Of a stretch of DNA of 50,760 bases, positions 7,478 through 16,396 are shown piece after piece. Made by a program: the position numbers and the translations under genes. The DNA comes from Planctomycetota bacterium. Its GTDB lineage: Bacteria; Planctomycetota; Planctomycetia; Pirellulales; UBA1268. Below the pieces are notes generated by a model. It searched no databases and had not been told where the DNA came from. It saw only the letters and a list, made by a program, of their open reading frames with translations. The number at the start of each line of letters is the position of its first letter. Within the stretch, counting starts at the first letter, position 1. The stretch covers positions 1 to 50,760 of the forward strand of contig VGZO01000032.1 in NCBI GenBank assembly GCA_016872555.1, written 5' to 3'.

Positions 7478-8545
7478 ATGCACGTGCTGGTGATCCTGCC
7501 GAGGTGGCTCGGCGACGTCGTTCTGTCGACCCCGCTGCTGCGGTCCCTCCGCGCCCACGTCGGCCCCGGCGCGCGGATCAGCGCCGCGGTGAAGCCGGCG
7601 TTCATCCCGCTGTTTGCCGGAACCGATTGGATCGACGCGTTCGTCCCCTTCGACAAACGCGGCCGCGATCCGGCGGTGCGGGTGCGGGGCGCGGCAGCGC
7701 GGCTGCGGCGCGAGCGCCCCGACGTCGCCCTGATCGTCCCCAACTCGCTGTCCACCGGGCTGCTCGCCTGGCTCGCCGGCGCGAAGCGGCGCGTCGGCTT
7801 CGCGCGGCACGGCCGGCGCTGGTTGCTCACCGATCCGCTCGAGCCGCCGCGGCAGCGGGGGCGGATCGTGCCGGTGTCGACCGCGGCGCACGCGATGGAT
7901 CTCGGTGCCTGGATCGGCGTCCCCCGCGGCCCGTTGAGGCTCGAGCTGGCGACGACCGCGGCCGAGGAGGCGCTGGCTGACGCGGTCCTGGCCCGTCTGT
8001 TCCCCGAGTCGGCCGGCCCGCTGGTCGTGTTCAACGACAATGGGGCCTACGGACCGTCGAAGAGCTGGGGAACCGACCGGTTCGCGGCGCTGGCCCGGCT
8101 CACCGTCGAGCGCGTCCCCTCCGCCCGCGTCGTCGTCCACTGCGGTCCCGGCGACCGCGACGGCGCGCGCGACTGCGCCCGCCGGGCGGCCGACCGCCGG
8201 GTGACGAGCCTCGCCGACATCGACGACCTGCCGCTCGGTCTTTCCAAGGCGCTGCTGCGCCGCGCCGCGGTGGTGGTGACCACCGACAGCGGCCCGCGGC
8301 ACGTCGCCGCCGCGTTCGGCACGCCGACCGTCGTCCTCCACGGCCCGATGGATCCACGGCTCGGCGCGTCGGACCACCGCTGGCTGGAGGAGGTGCGCCT
8401 CGACCTCGCCTGCTCCCCGTGCGGAAGACGCGAGTGCCCGCTCGGTCACCACGATTGCATGAAGCTCGTCACGCCGGCTGAGGTGGGGCGTATCATGGTT
8501 GACCTGCTCGAGCGGTCGCGGCGGCCCGCCGACCGTGTCGCCTGA
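7478..8545 (+). CDS. Glycosyltransferase family 9, heptosyltransferase-like
   Basis: A 355-residue GT-B enzyme of the ADP-heptose:LPS heptosyltransferase family, acting on the cytoplasmic face of the inner membrane. The N-terminus VILPRWLGDVVLSTPLLRSL is the family signature (usually R-x-x-x-G-D-v-l-x-x-t-P). VVFNDNGAYGPSKSWGTDRFAALA corresponds to the mid-protein (P)G-x-x-x-x-x-K-x-W region. VVTTDSGPRHVAAAFGTPTVVLHG is the nucleotide-sugar site, normally TnDTGpxHla. A C-terminal CSPCGRRECPLGHHDCM cysteine cluster is common in WaaF-like members. The ATG at 7478 has CGGAGG 6 to 11 bases upstream. Planctomycetes with an outer membrane carry such genes; whether the donor is ADP-heptose is not shown. 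Confidence 0.88.
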   Translation: MHVLVILPRWLGDVVLSTPLLRSLRAHVGPGARISAAVKPAFIPLFAGTDWIDAFVPFDKRGRDPAVRVRGAAARLRRERPDVALIVPNSLSTGLLAWLAGAKRRVGFARHGRRWLLTDPLEPPRQRGRIVPVSTAAHAMDLGAWIGVPRGPLRLELATTAAEEALADAVLARLFPESAGPLVVFNDNGAYGPSKSWGTDRFAALARLTVERVPSARVVVHCGPGDRDGARDCARRAADRRVTSLADIDDLPLGLSKALLRRAAVVVTTDSGPRHVAAAFGTPTVVLHGPMDPRLGASDHRWLEEVRLDLACSPCGRRECPLGHHDCMKLVTPAEVGRIMVDLLERSRRPADRVA

Positions 8546-8570
8546 TCGTCCCGTCCCGGAGGCTCCCCGG

Positions 8571-9623
8571 ATGATGTCGTCTCTCGCGATGCTCGCCGCC
8601 ATCGGCCTGACGGCCTTCTGCTGGGGCGTCTACGGACCGGTGCTCCATGTCGGCAGCGGCCTGCTGGGATCGGCCCTCCGGGCCTTCATGTGCGTCGGGT
8701 TGGCCTACTTCGGGATCGCGATCGTCGTCCCCTCGGCGATCCTCGCCCGGACCGGCGAGAAGGGTGCGTGGACGCGCACCGGCATCCTCTGGAGTCTGGT
8801 CGCCGGCGTGGCCGGGGCGCTGGGCGCACTGGGTGTGATCCTGGCGCTGCGTGTCTTCGGGGGACAGGCGATCTACGTGATGCCGCTGGTGTTCGGTGGG
8901 GCGCCGGTGGTCAACACGCTCCTCAACGCGACGATGAACAAGGCGTTCGACCAACTCAAGGCGCCGTTCCTGGCCGGGCTGATCCTCGTCATCACCGGCG
9001 CCGCGACGGTGCTCGTCTTCAAGCCGCAGACGCCGGCGCACACGGCGCCCGCGAAAGCCGTCGAGGTCGCGGCGACGGCCGGGCAGCCGCAGACCGTCAC
9101 GGCGGTCAAGAAAGCGGAGAACTTCGTCGGGGTGCTCCTGGCTGCGGCGATGGCGATGCTGTCGTGGGGCGCCTACGGACCGGTGCTCCACAAGGGCCAG
9201 GTGGCGATGGCGGGGAGCCGGCTGCGCCCGCTGATCTGCATCGGGGTGTCGTATTTCCTCATCGCCGTCCTCGTCCCGTTGGCACTCCTCGGCCCGACCG
9301 GCGACACCGGTTCGTGGCATGCCGGCGGCCTGCTCTGGAGCCTGGCGGCCGGTTCGCTCGGCGCCCTCGGGGCGCTCGGCACGATCCTCGCTTTCGCCTG
9401 CGGGGGGAAGCCGTTCACGGTGATGCCGGTGGTCTTCGGGTGCGCGCCGGTGATCAACACGTTCACCACCCTGGCGATGGCCGACACGAGGCCCGAGGCG
9501 GTGAGCCCGGTGTTTATTGCCGGGCTGCTCGTCGTCGCCGCCGGCGCGGCGACGGTGCTCGCCTTCGGGCCGCGCGCCCACGCCCCGGCGCACGCGGCCC
9601 CGGCTCCCGCGACGCCGCACTGA
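8571..9623 (+). CDS. Duplicated ten-helix membrane protein, DMT-transporter-like
   Basis: A 350-residue protein made of two similar halves. Residues about 10-150 and 190-335 align: CWGVYGPVLH with SWGAYGPVLH, LWSLVAGVAGALGALGVIL with LWSLAAGSLGALGALGTIL, VMPLVFGGAPVVNT with VMPVVFGCAPVINT, and ITGAATVLVFKP with AAGAATVLAFGP. Each half has about five hydrophobic segments. An odd number per repeat implies opposite topologies, the architecture of the drug/metabolite transporter (EamA-like) superfamily. The halves are joined by an Ala/Thr/Lys linker (about 150-185). The ATG at 8571 has CGGAGG 9 to 14 bases upstream. I cannot name a substrate; the strict G-A-P-V-(V/I)-N-T motif is not one I know from characterised transporters. 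Confidence 0.72.
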   Translation: MMSSLAMLAAIGLTAFCWGVYGPVLHVGSGLLGSALRAFMCVGLAYFGIAIVVPSAILARTGEKGAWTRTGILWSLVAGVAGALGALGVILALRVFGGQAIYVMPLVFGGAPVVNTLLNATMNKAFDQLKAPFLAGLILVITGAATVLVFKPQTPAHTAPAKAVEVAATAGQPQTVTAVKKAENFVGVLLAAAMAMLSWGAYGPVLHKGQVAMAGSRLRPLICIGVSYFLIAVLVPLALLGPTGDTGSWHAGGLLWSLAAGSLGALGALGTILAFACGGKPFTVMPVVFGCAPVINTFTTLAMADTRPEAVSPVFIAGLLVVAAGAATVLAFGPRAHAPAHAAPAPATPH

Positions 9624-9637
9624 CGCTCGGCCGCCGT

Positions 9638-10354
9638 TCACGTGCCGCGCCGGTGGCCGAACCACGCCACGTGGTGCCGCGGGCCGTAGGCGAGCCCGGC
9701 GGCGGCAGCGGCGGGGCGCAGCCAGGCTCCGATCCGCTCGAGCGTCACCACGTCGATCCCCTCGGGCATGAGGAACACGCGCGAGCGGTCGAGCGGCTCG
9801 CCGTGTGCCCGCTCGAGATCGGCGAGCCAGGCGAGCGCCTCGGCGATGTCGGCTTCCGCGCCGACGACGAACTTGAGCTGCCAGGGACCGCCGGCGAGGA
9901 GGCGGAGGAGCACGTCGTCGGCGCGCCGCGCCGACAGGTGCCGGCGATGCCAGGCGGGGTGGTCGGCCGCGGCCGGTGCCGAGGAGGTGAGCTTCGGGCT
10001 GATGCTCACCAGATCGGCCCAGCCCCCCGGCGGCAGCCCGGGCGGGATCACCGTGCCGGCCGTCTCGACGGTGACGTGCAGCCCGGCGCCGCGGCAGCGG
10101 GCGACGATCTCCGGGGCGTCGGCGAACAGGAGCGGTTCACCGCCGGTGAGGACGACGTGCCGGGCACCGGTCGCGATGACGGCTCCGACGATCCGGGCGA
10201 CACTCCATTCCTCCCCTTCCGGGTGCCAGCTCGTGTAGGGCGTGTCGCACCAGGCGCAGCGGAGATTGCAGCCGCTGGCGCGGACGAACACGCTCGGCGT
10301 GCCGGCCAGCAACCCTTCCCCTTGCAGCGACGTGAACAGCTCGGCGATCCGCAC
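9638..10354 (-). CDS. queE: 7-carboxy-7-deazaguanine synthase
   Basis: A 238-residue radical SAM enzyme that converts 6-carboxy-5,6,7,8-tetrahydropterin to 7-carboxy-7-deazaguanine on the way to queuosine. The N-terminus MRIAELFTSLQGEG is the QueE signature. C29, C33 and C36 in GCNLRCAWCDTPY bind the 4Fe-4S cluster, and VLTGGEPLL is the SAM-contacting GGE motif. VETAGTV and VSISPKLTSS (substrate region) and the C-terminal FLMPEG also fit. It lies 27 bases downstream of queC in the same direction, an expected operon. It converges on the DMT-like gene with a 14-base gap. Confidence 0.95.
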   Translation of the reverse strand: MRIAELFTSLQGEGLLAGTPSVFVRASGCNLRCAWCDTPYTSWHPEGEEWSVARIVGAVIATGARHVVLTGGEPLLFADAPEIVARCRGAGLHVTVETAGTVIPPGLPPGGWADLVSISPKLTSSAPAAADHPAWHRRHLSARRADDVLLRLLAGGPWQLKFVVGAEADIAEALAWLADLERAHGEPLDRSRVFLMPEGIDVVTLERIGAWLRPAAAAAGLAYGPRHHVAWFGHRRGT

Positions 10355-10381
10355 CGTGCCTCCTGTCCGCGGCGGAGCCGC

Positions 10382-11098
10382 TCAGCCGGTGTGCGCCCGC
10401 GGATCGACCGCGCCGGCCGCGGCGAAGCCGGCGGCACGGATCTGGCAGGAGTCGCAGCGGCCGCAGGGACGGCCGTCGGGGGCGGGGTCGTAGCAGCTCG
10501 TGGTCAGGCCGTGGTCGAGGCCGAGCTCGATGCCGAGCCGGACGATGTCCGCCTTGCCGAGGTGGAGGAGCGGCGTGACGATCTCGAGCGGCGTCCCCTC
10601 GACGCCGGCCTTCGTCGCCAGCGTGGCCAGCCGGGCGAAGGCGGCGATGAACTCCGGCCGGCAGTCGGGGTAGCCGCTGTAGTCGACGGCGTTGACTCCC
10701 AGCGCGATCGCCGTCGCGCCGCGTGTCTCGGCGACGGCCAGTGCCAGCGCCAGGAAGACCGTGTTCCGCGCCGGCACGTAGGTCACGGGAATCTCCGCCG
10801 CGAGGGCCGCCGCGGGGCGGTCTTTCGGCACGGCGATCGACCGGTCGACAAGCGCGCTGCCGCCACAGGCCGCCAGATCGACGGCGAGGACGACGTGGTC
10901 GGTGATCCCGAGCGCCGCGGCGATCCGGGCGGCGGCCTCGAGCTCCACCGCGTGGCGCTGGCCGTAGTCCACCGACAGCGCCGTGACGGTGTCGCCGCGC
11001 CGTACGGCCCATGCCGCCACGGTCGCCGAGTCGAGTCCGCCCGAGAGGAGCACGACGGTGCGGCGCGCGGCGCCGTGGGGGACGGTGACCTCTTCCAT
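10382..11098 (-). CDS. queC: 7-cyano-7-deazaguanine (preQ0) synthase
   Basis: A 238-residue ATP-dependent enzyme turning 7-carboxy-7-deazaguanine and ammonia into preQ0. The PP-loop [10 protein letters not shown] lies at about 17-26, [11 protein letters not shown] follows, and [18 protein letters not shown] is strongly conserved. The C-terminal [20 protein letters not shown] has the four zinc-binding cysteines. The ATG at 11098 is preferred over longer upstream possibilities because the upstream 70 residues have no QueC similarity. queC precedes queE in one operon. QueD and QueF are not in the window. The 149-base region to the divergent sugar isomerase gene is the probable promoter region for both. 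Confidence 0.95.
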   Translation of the reverse strand: MEEVTVPHGAARRTVVLLSGGLDSATVAAWAVRRGDTVTALSVDYGQRHAVELEAAARIAAALGITDHVVLAVDLAACGGSALVDRSIAVPKDRPAAALAAEIPVTYVPARNTVFLALALAVAETRGATAIALGVNAVDYSGYPDCRPEFIAAFARLATLATKAGVEGTPLEIVTPLLHLGKADIVRLGIELGLDHGLTTSCYDPAPDGRPCGRCDSCQIRAAGFAAAGAVDPRAHTG

Positions 11099-11246
11099 GC
11101 CCCCGAGCCTACCCGAGCGCCGCCGCTCCGCTGATGCCGCGGACCGCGGCCGCGCCGTCCCTTCCCTTCGACCGCGCCCGCGGTGACAATCCCCTCCGGT
11201 CCGTCGGCCGCCGGCCGGCCCTCCCCCCGCCCCTGGAACGCGCACG

Positions 11247-12263
11247 ATGGCCAAGGCAGCCCGGGTGATCCTTTCCGCCCTCGCCGACGAATCGGCCTTC
11301 CACCTCACGGCAGTCGAGCAGTTCTCGGCGCTGGCGGCGCTGGGGCTGGAGTACTACTCCCTCCGCTTCATCGACGCCGGCAAGGGGGTGAAGAACGTCA
11401 TGCAGCTGACGCTGCCGGAGATCCGCCGCATCCGTCACCTCGAGGACGAGTACGGTCTCAACGTGACCTCGATCGCCTCGCCGATCGGGAAGGTCAAGCT
11501 CCGCGACGTCGAGGACGGCACCAAGAATCGGTTCGTGCCGTTCGCCAAGTACCTCGCCAAGGACGTCGCCCGGGCGTGCGAACTGGCCCACGCCTTCGAG
11601 ACCAAGCTGATCCGCGGTTTCTCCTTCTACCATCCGCGCGGCGACCGTCCCGAGGCCCATCTCGAGGAGGCGGCCGACCGGATCGGGAAGATCGCCGAGG
11701 CCTGCCACCGCTCCGACCTGACGTTCGGCTTGGAGGTCGAGGCGAATCTCGTCGGCCAGACCGGCCAGCTGCTCGCCGACATCCACCGCCGCGTGAATCA
11801 TCCGGCGCTGGTGTTGGTGTTCGACGCCGCGAATCTCGTCGTCCAGGGGATGACCGCGGCGGAGGTCTACCGGCAGTGGGAGGCGATGAAGCCCGGCCTC
11901 GGCTGGGTCCACGTCAAGGACTACCGGAAACCGACCGCCAAGTCCCGCGACGGCCACGTCGACGAAGGTGCGCTGGCGCACTTCGTCCCCGCCGACCGTG
12001 GCGCCGGCGGGCACGAGCGGATCCTTGCCGACCTGAAGTCGATGCTGCCGGCCCTGACCCGCCGGCTCGAGCACCGCGGGATCCCGGGGGTGTTCCTCGA
12101 CCTCGAGCCGCACGTCCGTGGCGGTGGGCAGTTCGGCGGCACCAGCGGACCCGACGGGATGGGAATCGCGCTCCGCGGGCTGTGCCGCGTGCTCGACGGC
12201 GCCGGGATCGACTACCATCTCCGGGACTTCGACGACCTGCTGGCGGCGCGCGGACGGAAATGA
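11247..12263 (+). CDS. Sugar phosphate isomerase/epimerase-like TIM-barrel protein
   Basis: A 338-residue member of the xylose-isomerase-like AP endonuclease family 2 fold. Candidate metal ligands lie at the expected barrel strand ends: the glutamate in FGLEVEANL, the aspartate in LVFDAANLV, the histidine in [10 protein letters not shown] and the glutamate in VFLDLEPHV. These proteins isomerise or epimerise sugars or inositol derivatives. The reaction here is unknown. Similar proteins are very numerous in planctomycetes, where many act in carbohydrate catabolism. The start ATG at 11247 is followed at once by the conserved first strand ([11 protein letters not shown]). The next gene, a radical SAM protein, begins 44 bases after the stop and could be co-transcribed. 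Confidence 0.82.
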   Translation: MAKAARVILSALADESAFHLTAVEQFSALAALGLEYYSLRFIDAGKGVKNVMQLTLPEIRRIRHLEDEYGLNVTSIASPIGKVKLRDVEDGTKNRFVPFAKYLAKDVARACELAHAFETKLIRGFSFYHPRGDRPEAHLEEAADRIGKIAEACHRSDLTFGLEVEANLVGQTGQLLADIHRRVNHPALVLVFDAANLVVQGMTAAEVYRQWEAMKPGLGWVHVKDYRKPTAKSRDGHVDEGALAHFVPADRGAGGHERILADLKSMLPALTRRLEHRGIPGVFLDLEPHVRGGGQFGGTSGPDGMGIALRGLCRVLDGAGIDYHLRDFDDLLAARGRK

Positions 12264-12307
12264 CCGGTCCGCGGCCGGCGGAACGCTGACCAGCGTGGGC
12301 TTTGCGG

Positions 12308-13600
12308 ATGGCCGAAACCACCGAACCAGGCGGCTACTTCGTCGCCAACTATCCGCCGTTCTCCCGCTGGCATGCCGGTGCCGTGCCCGAGGTGCTGGCG
12401 GCCTTCGCGGCGCCCCCCACCGACGCGGCACTGGGGCTCTACCTCCACGTGCCCTTCTGCCGCAAGCGCTGCAAGTTCTGCTACTTCCGGGTCTACACCG
12501 ACACCTCGGCCGCCGATGTCGAGCGCTACTCGCAGGCCCTCGCCGCCGAGGCGGCGCTCGTCGCCTCCCGGCCCGCCGTGGCCGGGCGCACGGTGCGCTA
12601 CGTCTACTTCGGCGGTGGCACGCCGTCGTTCCTGTCGGCCCGGCAACTCGACCGGCTCGTCACCGGGCTCCGTGGCAGCCTCGGGTGGGACGCCGCGGAG
12701 GAAGTGACGTTCGAGTGCGAGCCGGGGACGCTCTCGGAGCCGAAGGTGCGGGCGCTGCGCGACCTGGGGATGACGCGGATCTCGCTCGGCGTCGAGAACT
12801 TCGACGACGCGATCCTCGAGGCCAACGGGCGGGCCCACCTGTCCGCCGAGATCTTCCGCGCCTGGGAGTGGATCCGCACCGCCGGGTTCCCCTCCACCAA
12901 CGTCGACCTGATCGCCGGGATGCTCGGCGAGACGTTCGACAGCTGGCGGAGGACGGTCGAGCGGACGCTCGCGCTCGGTGCCGACAGCATCACGATCTAC
13001 CAGTTGGAGTTGCCGCTCAATACCGTCTTCGTCCACGACGCGAAGGCCAGCGGCGGCGCGGTGCCGGTCGCCGACTGGCCGACGAAGCGCGCCTGGGTCG
13101 ACTGGGCGTTCGACCGGGCCCTGGAAAGCGGGTACTCGATCTCCAGTGCCTACACGCTCGTCCGTGATCCGGCGCGGGTCCAGTTCCGCTACCGCGACAT
13201 GCTCTGGGAGGGAAGTGATCTGGTCGCCCTCGGCGTCGCCAGCTTCGGTCACCTGTCCGGGCTCCACTACCAGAACGCGCCGCACTGGGACGACTACCTC
13301 GGGGCGATCGACGGCGGCCGACTTCCCGTCGCCCGCGGGCTACGGCCGACGCCCCGCGAGCTCCTCCTCCGCGAGACCGTCCTCGGTCTCAAGCGGGGTA
13401 CCCTCGATGTCGACCGCCTCGGGCGGAAGTACGGCGTCGATCCCGTCGCCGCCTGGGCGCCGGTCTGGGCGGGTCTCGAGGCGGAGGGCTACCTCGACCA
13501 GCTTCGGCCGCGACCGGTCATGTCGCGCCGCGGATTGCTCATGGTGGATGCCCTGCTCCATCGCTTTTTCGAGGGGGAATCGCTGGCGGCAGCCTCCTGA
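12308..13600 (+). CDS. HemN/HemW-like radical SAM protein
   Basis: A 430-residue protein of the coproporphyrinogen III oxidase-like radical SAM group. C51, C55 and C58 in FCRKRCKFCYF bind the 4Fe-4S cluster. VYFGGGTPSFLSARQL is the GGE-equivalent motif. FECEPGTLSEPKVRALRDLG and TRISLGVENFDDAILEANGR match the HemN core (T-x-E-x-n-P and R-x-S-x-G-v-Q). A C-terminal winged-helix-like HemN domain follows (about 340-430). True HemN or heme chaperone HemW function is doubtful because the gene is paired with a prenyl synthase; HemN-like enzymes also include methyltransferases and cyclopropane-forming enzymes. ATG 12308 is used; an in-frame TTG lies two codons upstream. Confidence 0.85.
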   Translation: MAETTEPGGYFVANYPPFSRWHAGAVPEVLAAFAAPPTDAALGLYLHVPFCRKRCKFCYFRVYTDTSAADVERYSQALAAEAALVASRPAVAGRTVRYVYFGGGTPSFLSARQLDRLVTGLRGSLGWDAAEEVTFECEPGTLSEPKVRALRDLGMTRISLGVENFDDAILEANGRAHLSAEIFRAWEWIRTAGFPSTNVDLIAGMLGETFDSWRRTVERTLALGADSITIYQLELPLNTVFVHDAKASGGAVPVADWPTKRAWVDWAFDRALESGYSISSAYTLVRDPARVQFRYRDMLWEGSDLVALGVASFGHLSGLHYQNAPHWDDYLGAIDGGRLPVARGLRPTPRELLLRETVLGLKRGTLDVDRLGRKYGVDPVAAWAPVWAGLEAEGYLDQLRPRPVMSRRGLLMVDALLHRFFEGESLAAAS

Positions 13601-13796
13601 CGATCCCCTTACCGAGGGGTGGGGCCGGCAGGGTTACGGCCGGGTCCGGGCTGCGGTTTCACTTGGTGTTGGCGGAGTTCAACATGGGCTGGCGAAACGC
13701 TTCGCCGGCTCGGTACGTGAGCCCTTGTGGCATCACCAACGGTCGATCGCGCCGCCGCAGGCCGCGGTGCCAGCGGGCGACCATGAGGAGCGAAGA

Positions 13797-15641
13797 GTGC
13801 CACGATCCCCGAGCGCAACCAGCCGCACCCCTGCCGCGCCGAACGGGGTGGTCGGATCTTCCGGAACCGCGACGGCCCCCCTGGCATGTCCGTCGCGGCC
13901 GGCTCTTCGCGACCGGATCCGCGCGATGGCCGCCGATCTCGTCGCACCGTGGCGCAGCCAGGGCATCCCGGCCGGAGGCAAGTCGGCGGCGTCCCTCCGA
14001 CGGCACGCGGAGGCTCTCGTCGACCGGGCTGGTGCCGGCCGGGAAACGGTCGGCTGGACGATGGTCACGATCGTGTCGGAGTACTGGCGGCAGCGGCTCG
14101 CCTCGTTGCCCGCCGGCCGTCGCCTTCTCCTCCTCCCCGACTGCCCGGTCGCCACCCACCGCGGTACCGGTGCTTCCGCAGGCCTGCATGTCTGCGGCCC
14201 GGACTGCACGCTCGGCACCGTGGCCGCGGCTGCCCGGGAGAGTGGGTGGGCGGTCAAGCCTACGTCGGCGGCGCTCGGGGGCATCGGCGCACTGCTCACC
14301 GGTCAGACCGACGGGATCCTCGGCGTCGCGAAGTTGTCACACCTCGAGAAGGCGTTCGCGATGCTGCCCGCCTTCGCCCTGCCGATCGCCGCGGTGCCGT
14401 TCGACGCCGATGCAGCGTCGGCAGCGGCCGCGCGGGGCCTGGGCTGCGCGGAGGTCGCCTCCGCAGCGGCGCTCGATCCGGCATGGATCCTCGGGCTTCT
14501 CGGTGTCGGCGGTGGTGCGGTAACGCCGATGGGGGATTACCTTCCGGTTCTCCGCGAGGCGGCCGGCCTGTTCACCGCGCAGGGGCTGGCACGGATCGAC
14601 GAGCAACTCGGCCTCGGCACCGGCCTGGGAACCGCCGTCCCGCCGGCCTCCGGCGGTGAGCGGGCCGACGTCGCCGCGGTCGATGCCACCGCGGGAATGG
14701 CGAGCGATTTCCTCTCCCGCGGGGGGAAGTTCCTCCGGCCATTCATCACGCTGGCGGCGTTCGATGCGGTGAACGGCGACCGCCGGCAGCGTGGGGAACC
14801 GGTCGGCGATCTCGACCGGTCGGCGGTCCGCGCGGCTGCGGTGGCGATCGAGATCTTCCACAAGGCATCGCTCGTCCACGACGACATCGAGGACGACGAC
14901 GCGATGCGTTACGGTCGCCCGACGCTCCATGTCGAGCGCGGCATCCCGCTGGCGGTCAACGCCGGCGACTGGCTGCTCGGCGTCGGCTACCGGATCGTGG
15001 CGGCGCTCCCCGGCCTGGCCCCCGACGTCCACCGCGACGTCGTGCGCCTGTTGGCCGATGCCCACGTGCGCCTGGCACGCGGCCAAGGGGGCGAGCTATG
15101 GTGGCGCGAGACGCCCGGCAAGGGCCTCCTCCCCACCGAGGCCCTGGAACTGTACGGGCTCAAGACGTCGCCGGCGTTCGAGGCTGCGCTGGCGATGGGG
15201 GTGCGTTTGGCGGGCCCTGATCCCGCCGCGGTGGGCGACCTCCGTGGCTACTCGCTGCACGTCGGCACCGGGTTTCAGGTGCTCAACGACCTCAAGGATT
15301 GGCAAGGGGACGCGGTCAACGCCCGCGACGCTGCCGGCGACCTCCTCGGCGGCCGGCCGACCGTCCTCTGGGCACTGGCGATCGAACGCCTCGGCAGCGA
15401 CACGGTCAGCGGGCTGTTCGCACGGGCACGGGGCGGCGATGCCCACGAACGTGGGGCCGCCCTCGCCGATGCCCGTGAGCGGTTCGCCGCGGCGGGGGTT
15501 TTCGACAGCGCGGCGGCGATCGTCGCCGCCGAGCGTTCGGCGGCGTTGGCCGCGGCCGCCACCTGCACGCTGCCGCGGCTCCGGGACGTGCTCGAGTTCC
15601 TCCTCGATCTGGCCGTACCCGACGGCGCGGTGCCCGGCTGA
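13797..15641 (+). CDS. DUF116-polyprenyl diphosphate synthase fusion
   Basis: A 614-residue two-domain protein. Residues about 60-205 resemble DUF116: LLLPDC with C116, GLHVCGPDCTLG with C133 and C137, then GVAKLSHLEKAF and ALPIAAVPF. Residues about 290-600 are a trans-polyprenyl synthase. GGKFLRP is the isoprenyl diphosphate contact, HDDIEDDDAMRYGRPTLH (362-367 acidic) is the first Asp-rich motif and FQVLNDLKDWQGD is the second, in which the first Asp is Asn. The synthase condenses C5 units with an allylic diphosphate; chain length is not evident. The GTG at 13797 is chosen because AGGAG lies 7 to 11 bases upstream and no homology extends further. Sequence before residue 40 is low complexity. 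Confidence 0.82.
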   Translation: MPRSPSATSRTPAAPNGVVGSSGTATAPLACPSRPALRDRIRAMAADLVAPWRSQGIPAGGKSAASLRRHAEALVDRAGAGRETVGWTMVTIVSEYWRQRLASLPAGRRLLLLPDCPVATHRGTGASAGLHVCGPDCTLGTVAAAARESGWAVKPTSAALGGIGALLTGQTDGILGVAKLSHLEKAFAMLPAFALPIAAVPFDADAASAAAARGLGCAEVASAAALDPAWILGLLGVGGGAVTPMGDYLPVLREAAGLFTAQGLARIDEQLGLGTGLGTAVPPASGGERADVAAVDATAGMASDFLSRGGKFLRPFITLAAFDAVNGDRRQRGEPVGDLDRSAVRAAAVAIEIFHKASLVHDDIEDDDAMRYGRPTLHVERGIPLAVNAGDWLLGVGYRIVAALPGLAPDVHRDVVRLLADAHVRLARGQGGELWWRETPGKGLLPTEALELYGLKTSPAFEAALAMGVRLAGPDPAAVGDLRGYSLHVGTGFQVLNDLKDWQGDAVNARDAAGDLLGGRPTVLWALAIERLGSDTVSGLFARARGGDAHERGAALADARERFAAAGVFDSAAAIVAAERSAALAAAATCTLPRLRDVLEFLLDLAVPDGAVPG

Positions 15642-15778
15642 GCGCGACCCGCCGGTTCCGAAGGGCGTCTGGCCCTGGTGCGGCGGCGATCATCCACGGC
15701 TCACCGCCGGCTGGCGCGACCGTAGACTCTCCGCCACGGAGCGTACGCACGTCGCTCCGACTGCACGGGGTCTGCCAA

Positions 15779-16396
15779 GTGCCAGCCGCTACAGATCGCA
15801 CCGCCGGTCCCGTCGATCGAGGCGTGGTTCGTGCCCACGACGCCGTGGCCCGTGCCGAACGGCTCGTCGCCCTCGTCTGCCGGCCGGTGGAAGCGTTCGC
15901 GACGTTCACCGCCGTGGACGCGGCCGTCGTCCCGTCGCCGGCGCGCGAGCTGCTCGACCACGCCAGCCACATGACCGTGGTGATGGAACGATTCCACGGC
16001 CGGCCGCTCGAGCTGCGCGTCGTGGCCCGGATCGCCGAGCGCCCCGGTGTCGACGACTGGTACGCGCGCGAGATCCTCCTCGTCGATCGGGGCGGACGGG
16101 TCGTCCAGCACGGCATCGTCCGCATCGATCTGGCGCAGGTCGATCCGGACACCGCGCGGCGGATCCGCGCCGCCACCGAACCGCTGGGGCGTGTCCTCAT
16201 CGAGGCCGGCCTGCTCCGCGACGTGCGCGCCGTCGCGCTGCTCCAGCTCCATGCCGGTGCGCGGTTGGCGGCGCTGGTCGGCCTCCCCGAGACGCCCCCG
16301 CCCGTCCTCTACGGCCGGGTCGCCGAGATCGCGCTGTCGGGGAGCGCCGCCCCCGCCGTCCAACTCCTCGAGACGGTGGTGCCTGCGGTCGGCTGA
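15779..16396 (+). CDS. Chorismate lyase-like (UbiC/DUF98-type) protein
   Basis: A 205-residue soluble protein. LLDHASHMTVVMERFHGRPL (about 61-80), DDWYAREILLVDRGGRVVQ (about 96-114), HGIVRIDLAQVDP and ATEPLGRVLIEAGLLRDV resemble the order of motifs in UbiC-type chorismate lyases: the D-x-S-M-T start, W-x-R-E-x-x-L, and P-L-G-x-x-L. UbiC makes 4-hydroxybenzoate and pyruvate from chorismate. I judged the match by motif pattern only, so the reaction is tentative. The GTG at 15779 is the first plausible start; no clear Shine-Dalgarno is seen. It follows the DUF116-prenyl synthase by 137 bases in the same direction, a context that would suit prenylation of an aromatic ring. Confidence 0.5.
   Translation: MPAATDRTAGPVDRGVVRAHDAVARAERLVALVCRPVEAFATFTAVDAAVVPSPARELLDHASHMTVVMERFHGRPLELRVVARIAERPGVDDWYAREILLVDRGGRVVQHGIVRIDLAQVDPDTARRIRAATEPLGRVLIEAGLLRDVRAVALLQLHAGARLAALVGLPETPPPVLYGRVAEIALSGSAAPAVQLLETVVPAVG

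Noticed and set aside
8690-11134. Plus-strand frame of 814 residues over queE and queC
   Set aside because: It is antisense to two unambiguous enzymes and has no recognisable domain of its own.
12978-13796. N-terminal extension of the DUF116-prenyl synthase frame through the radical SAM gene
   Set aside because: The extension overlaps a well-supported gene in another frame and is Ser/Arg/Thr-rich. The GTG at 13797 has a good ribosome-binding site.
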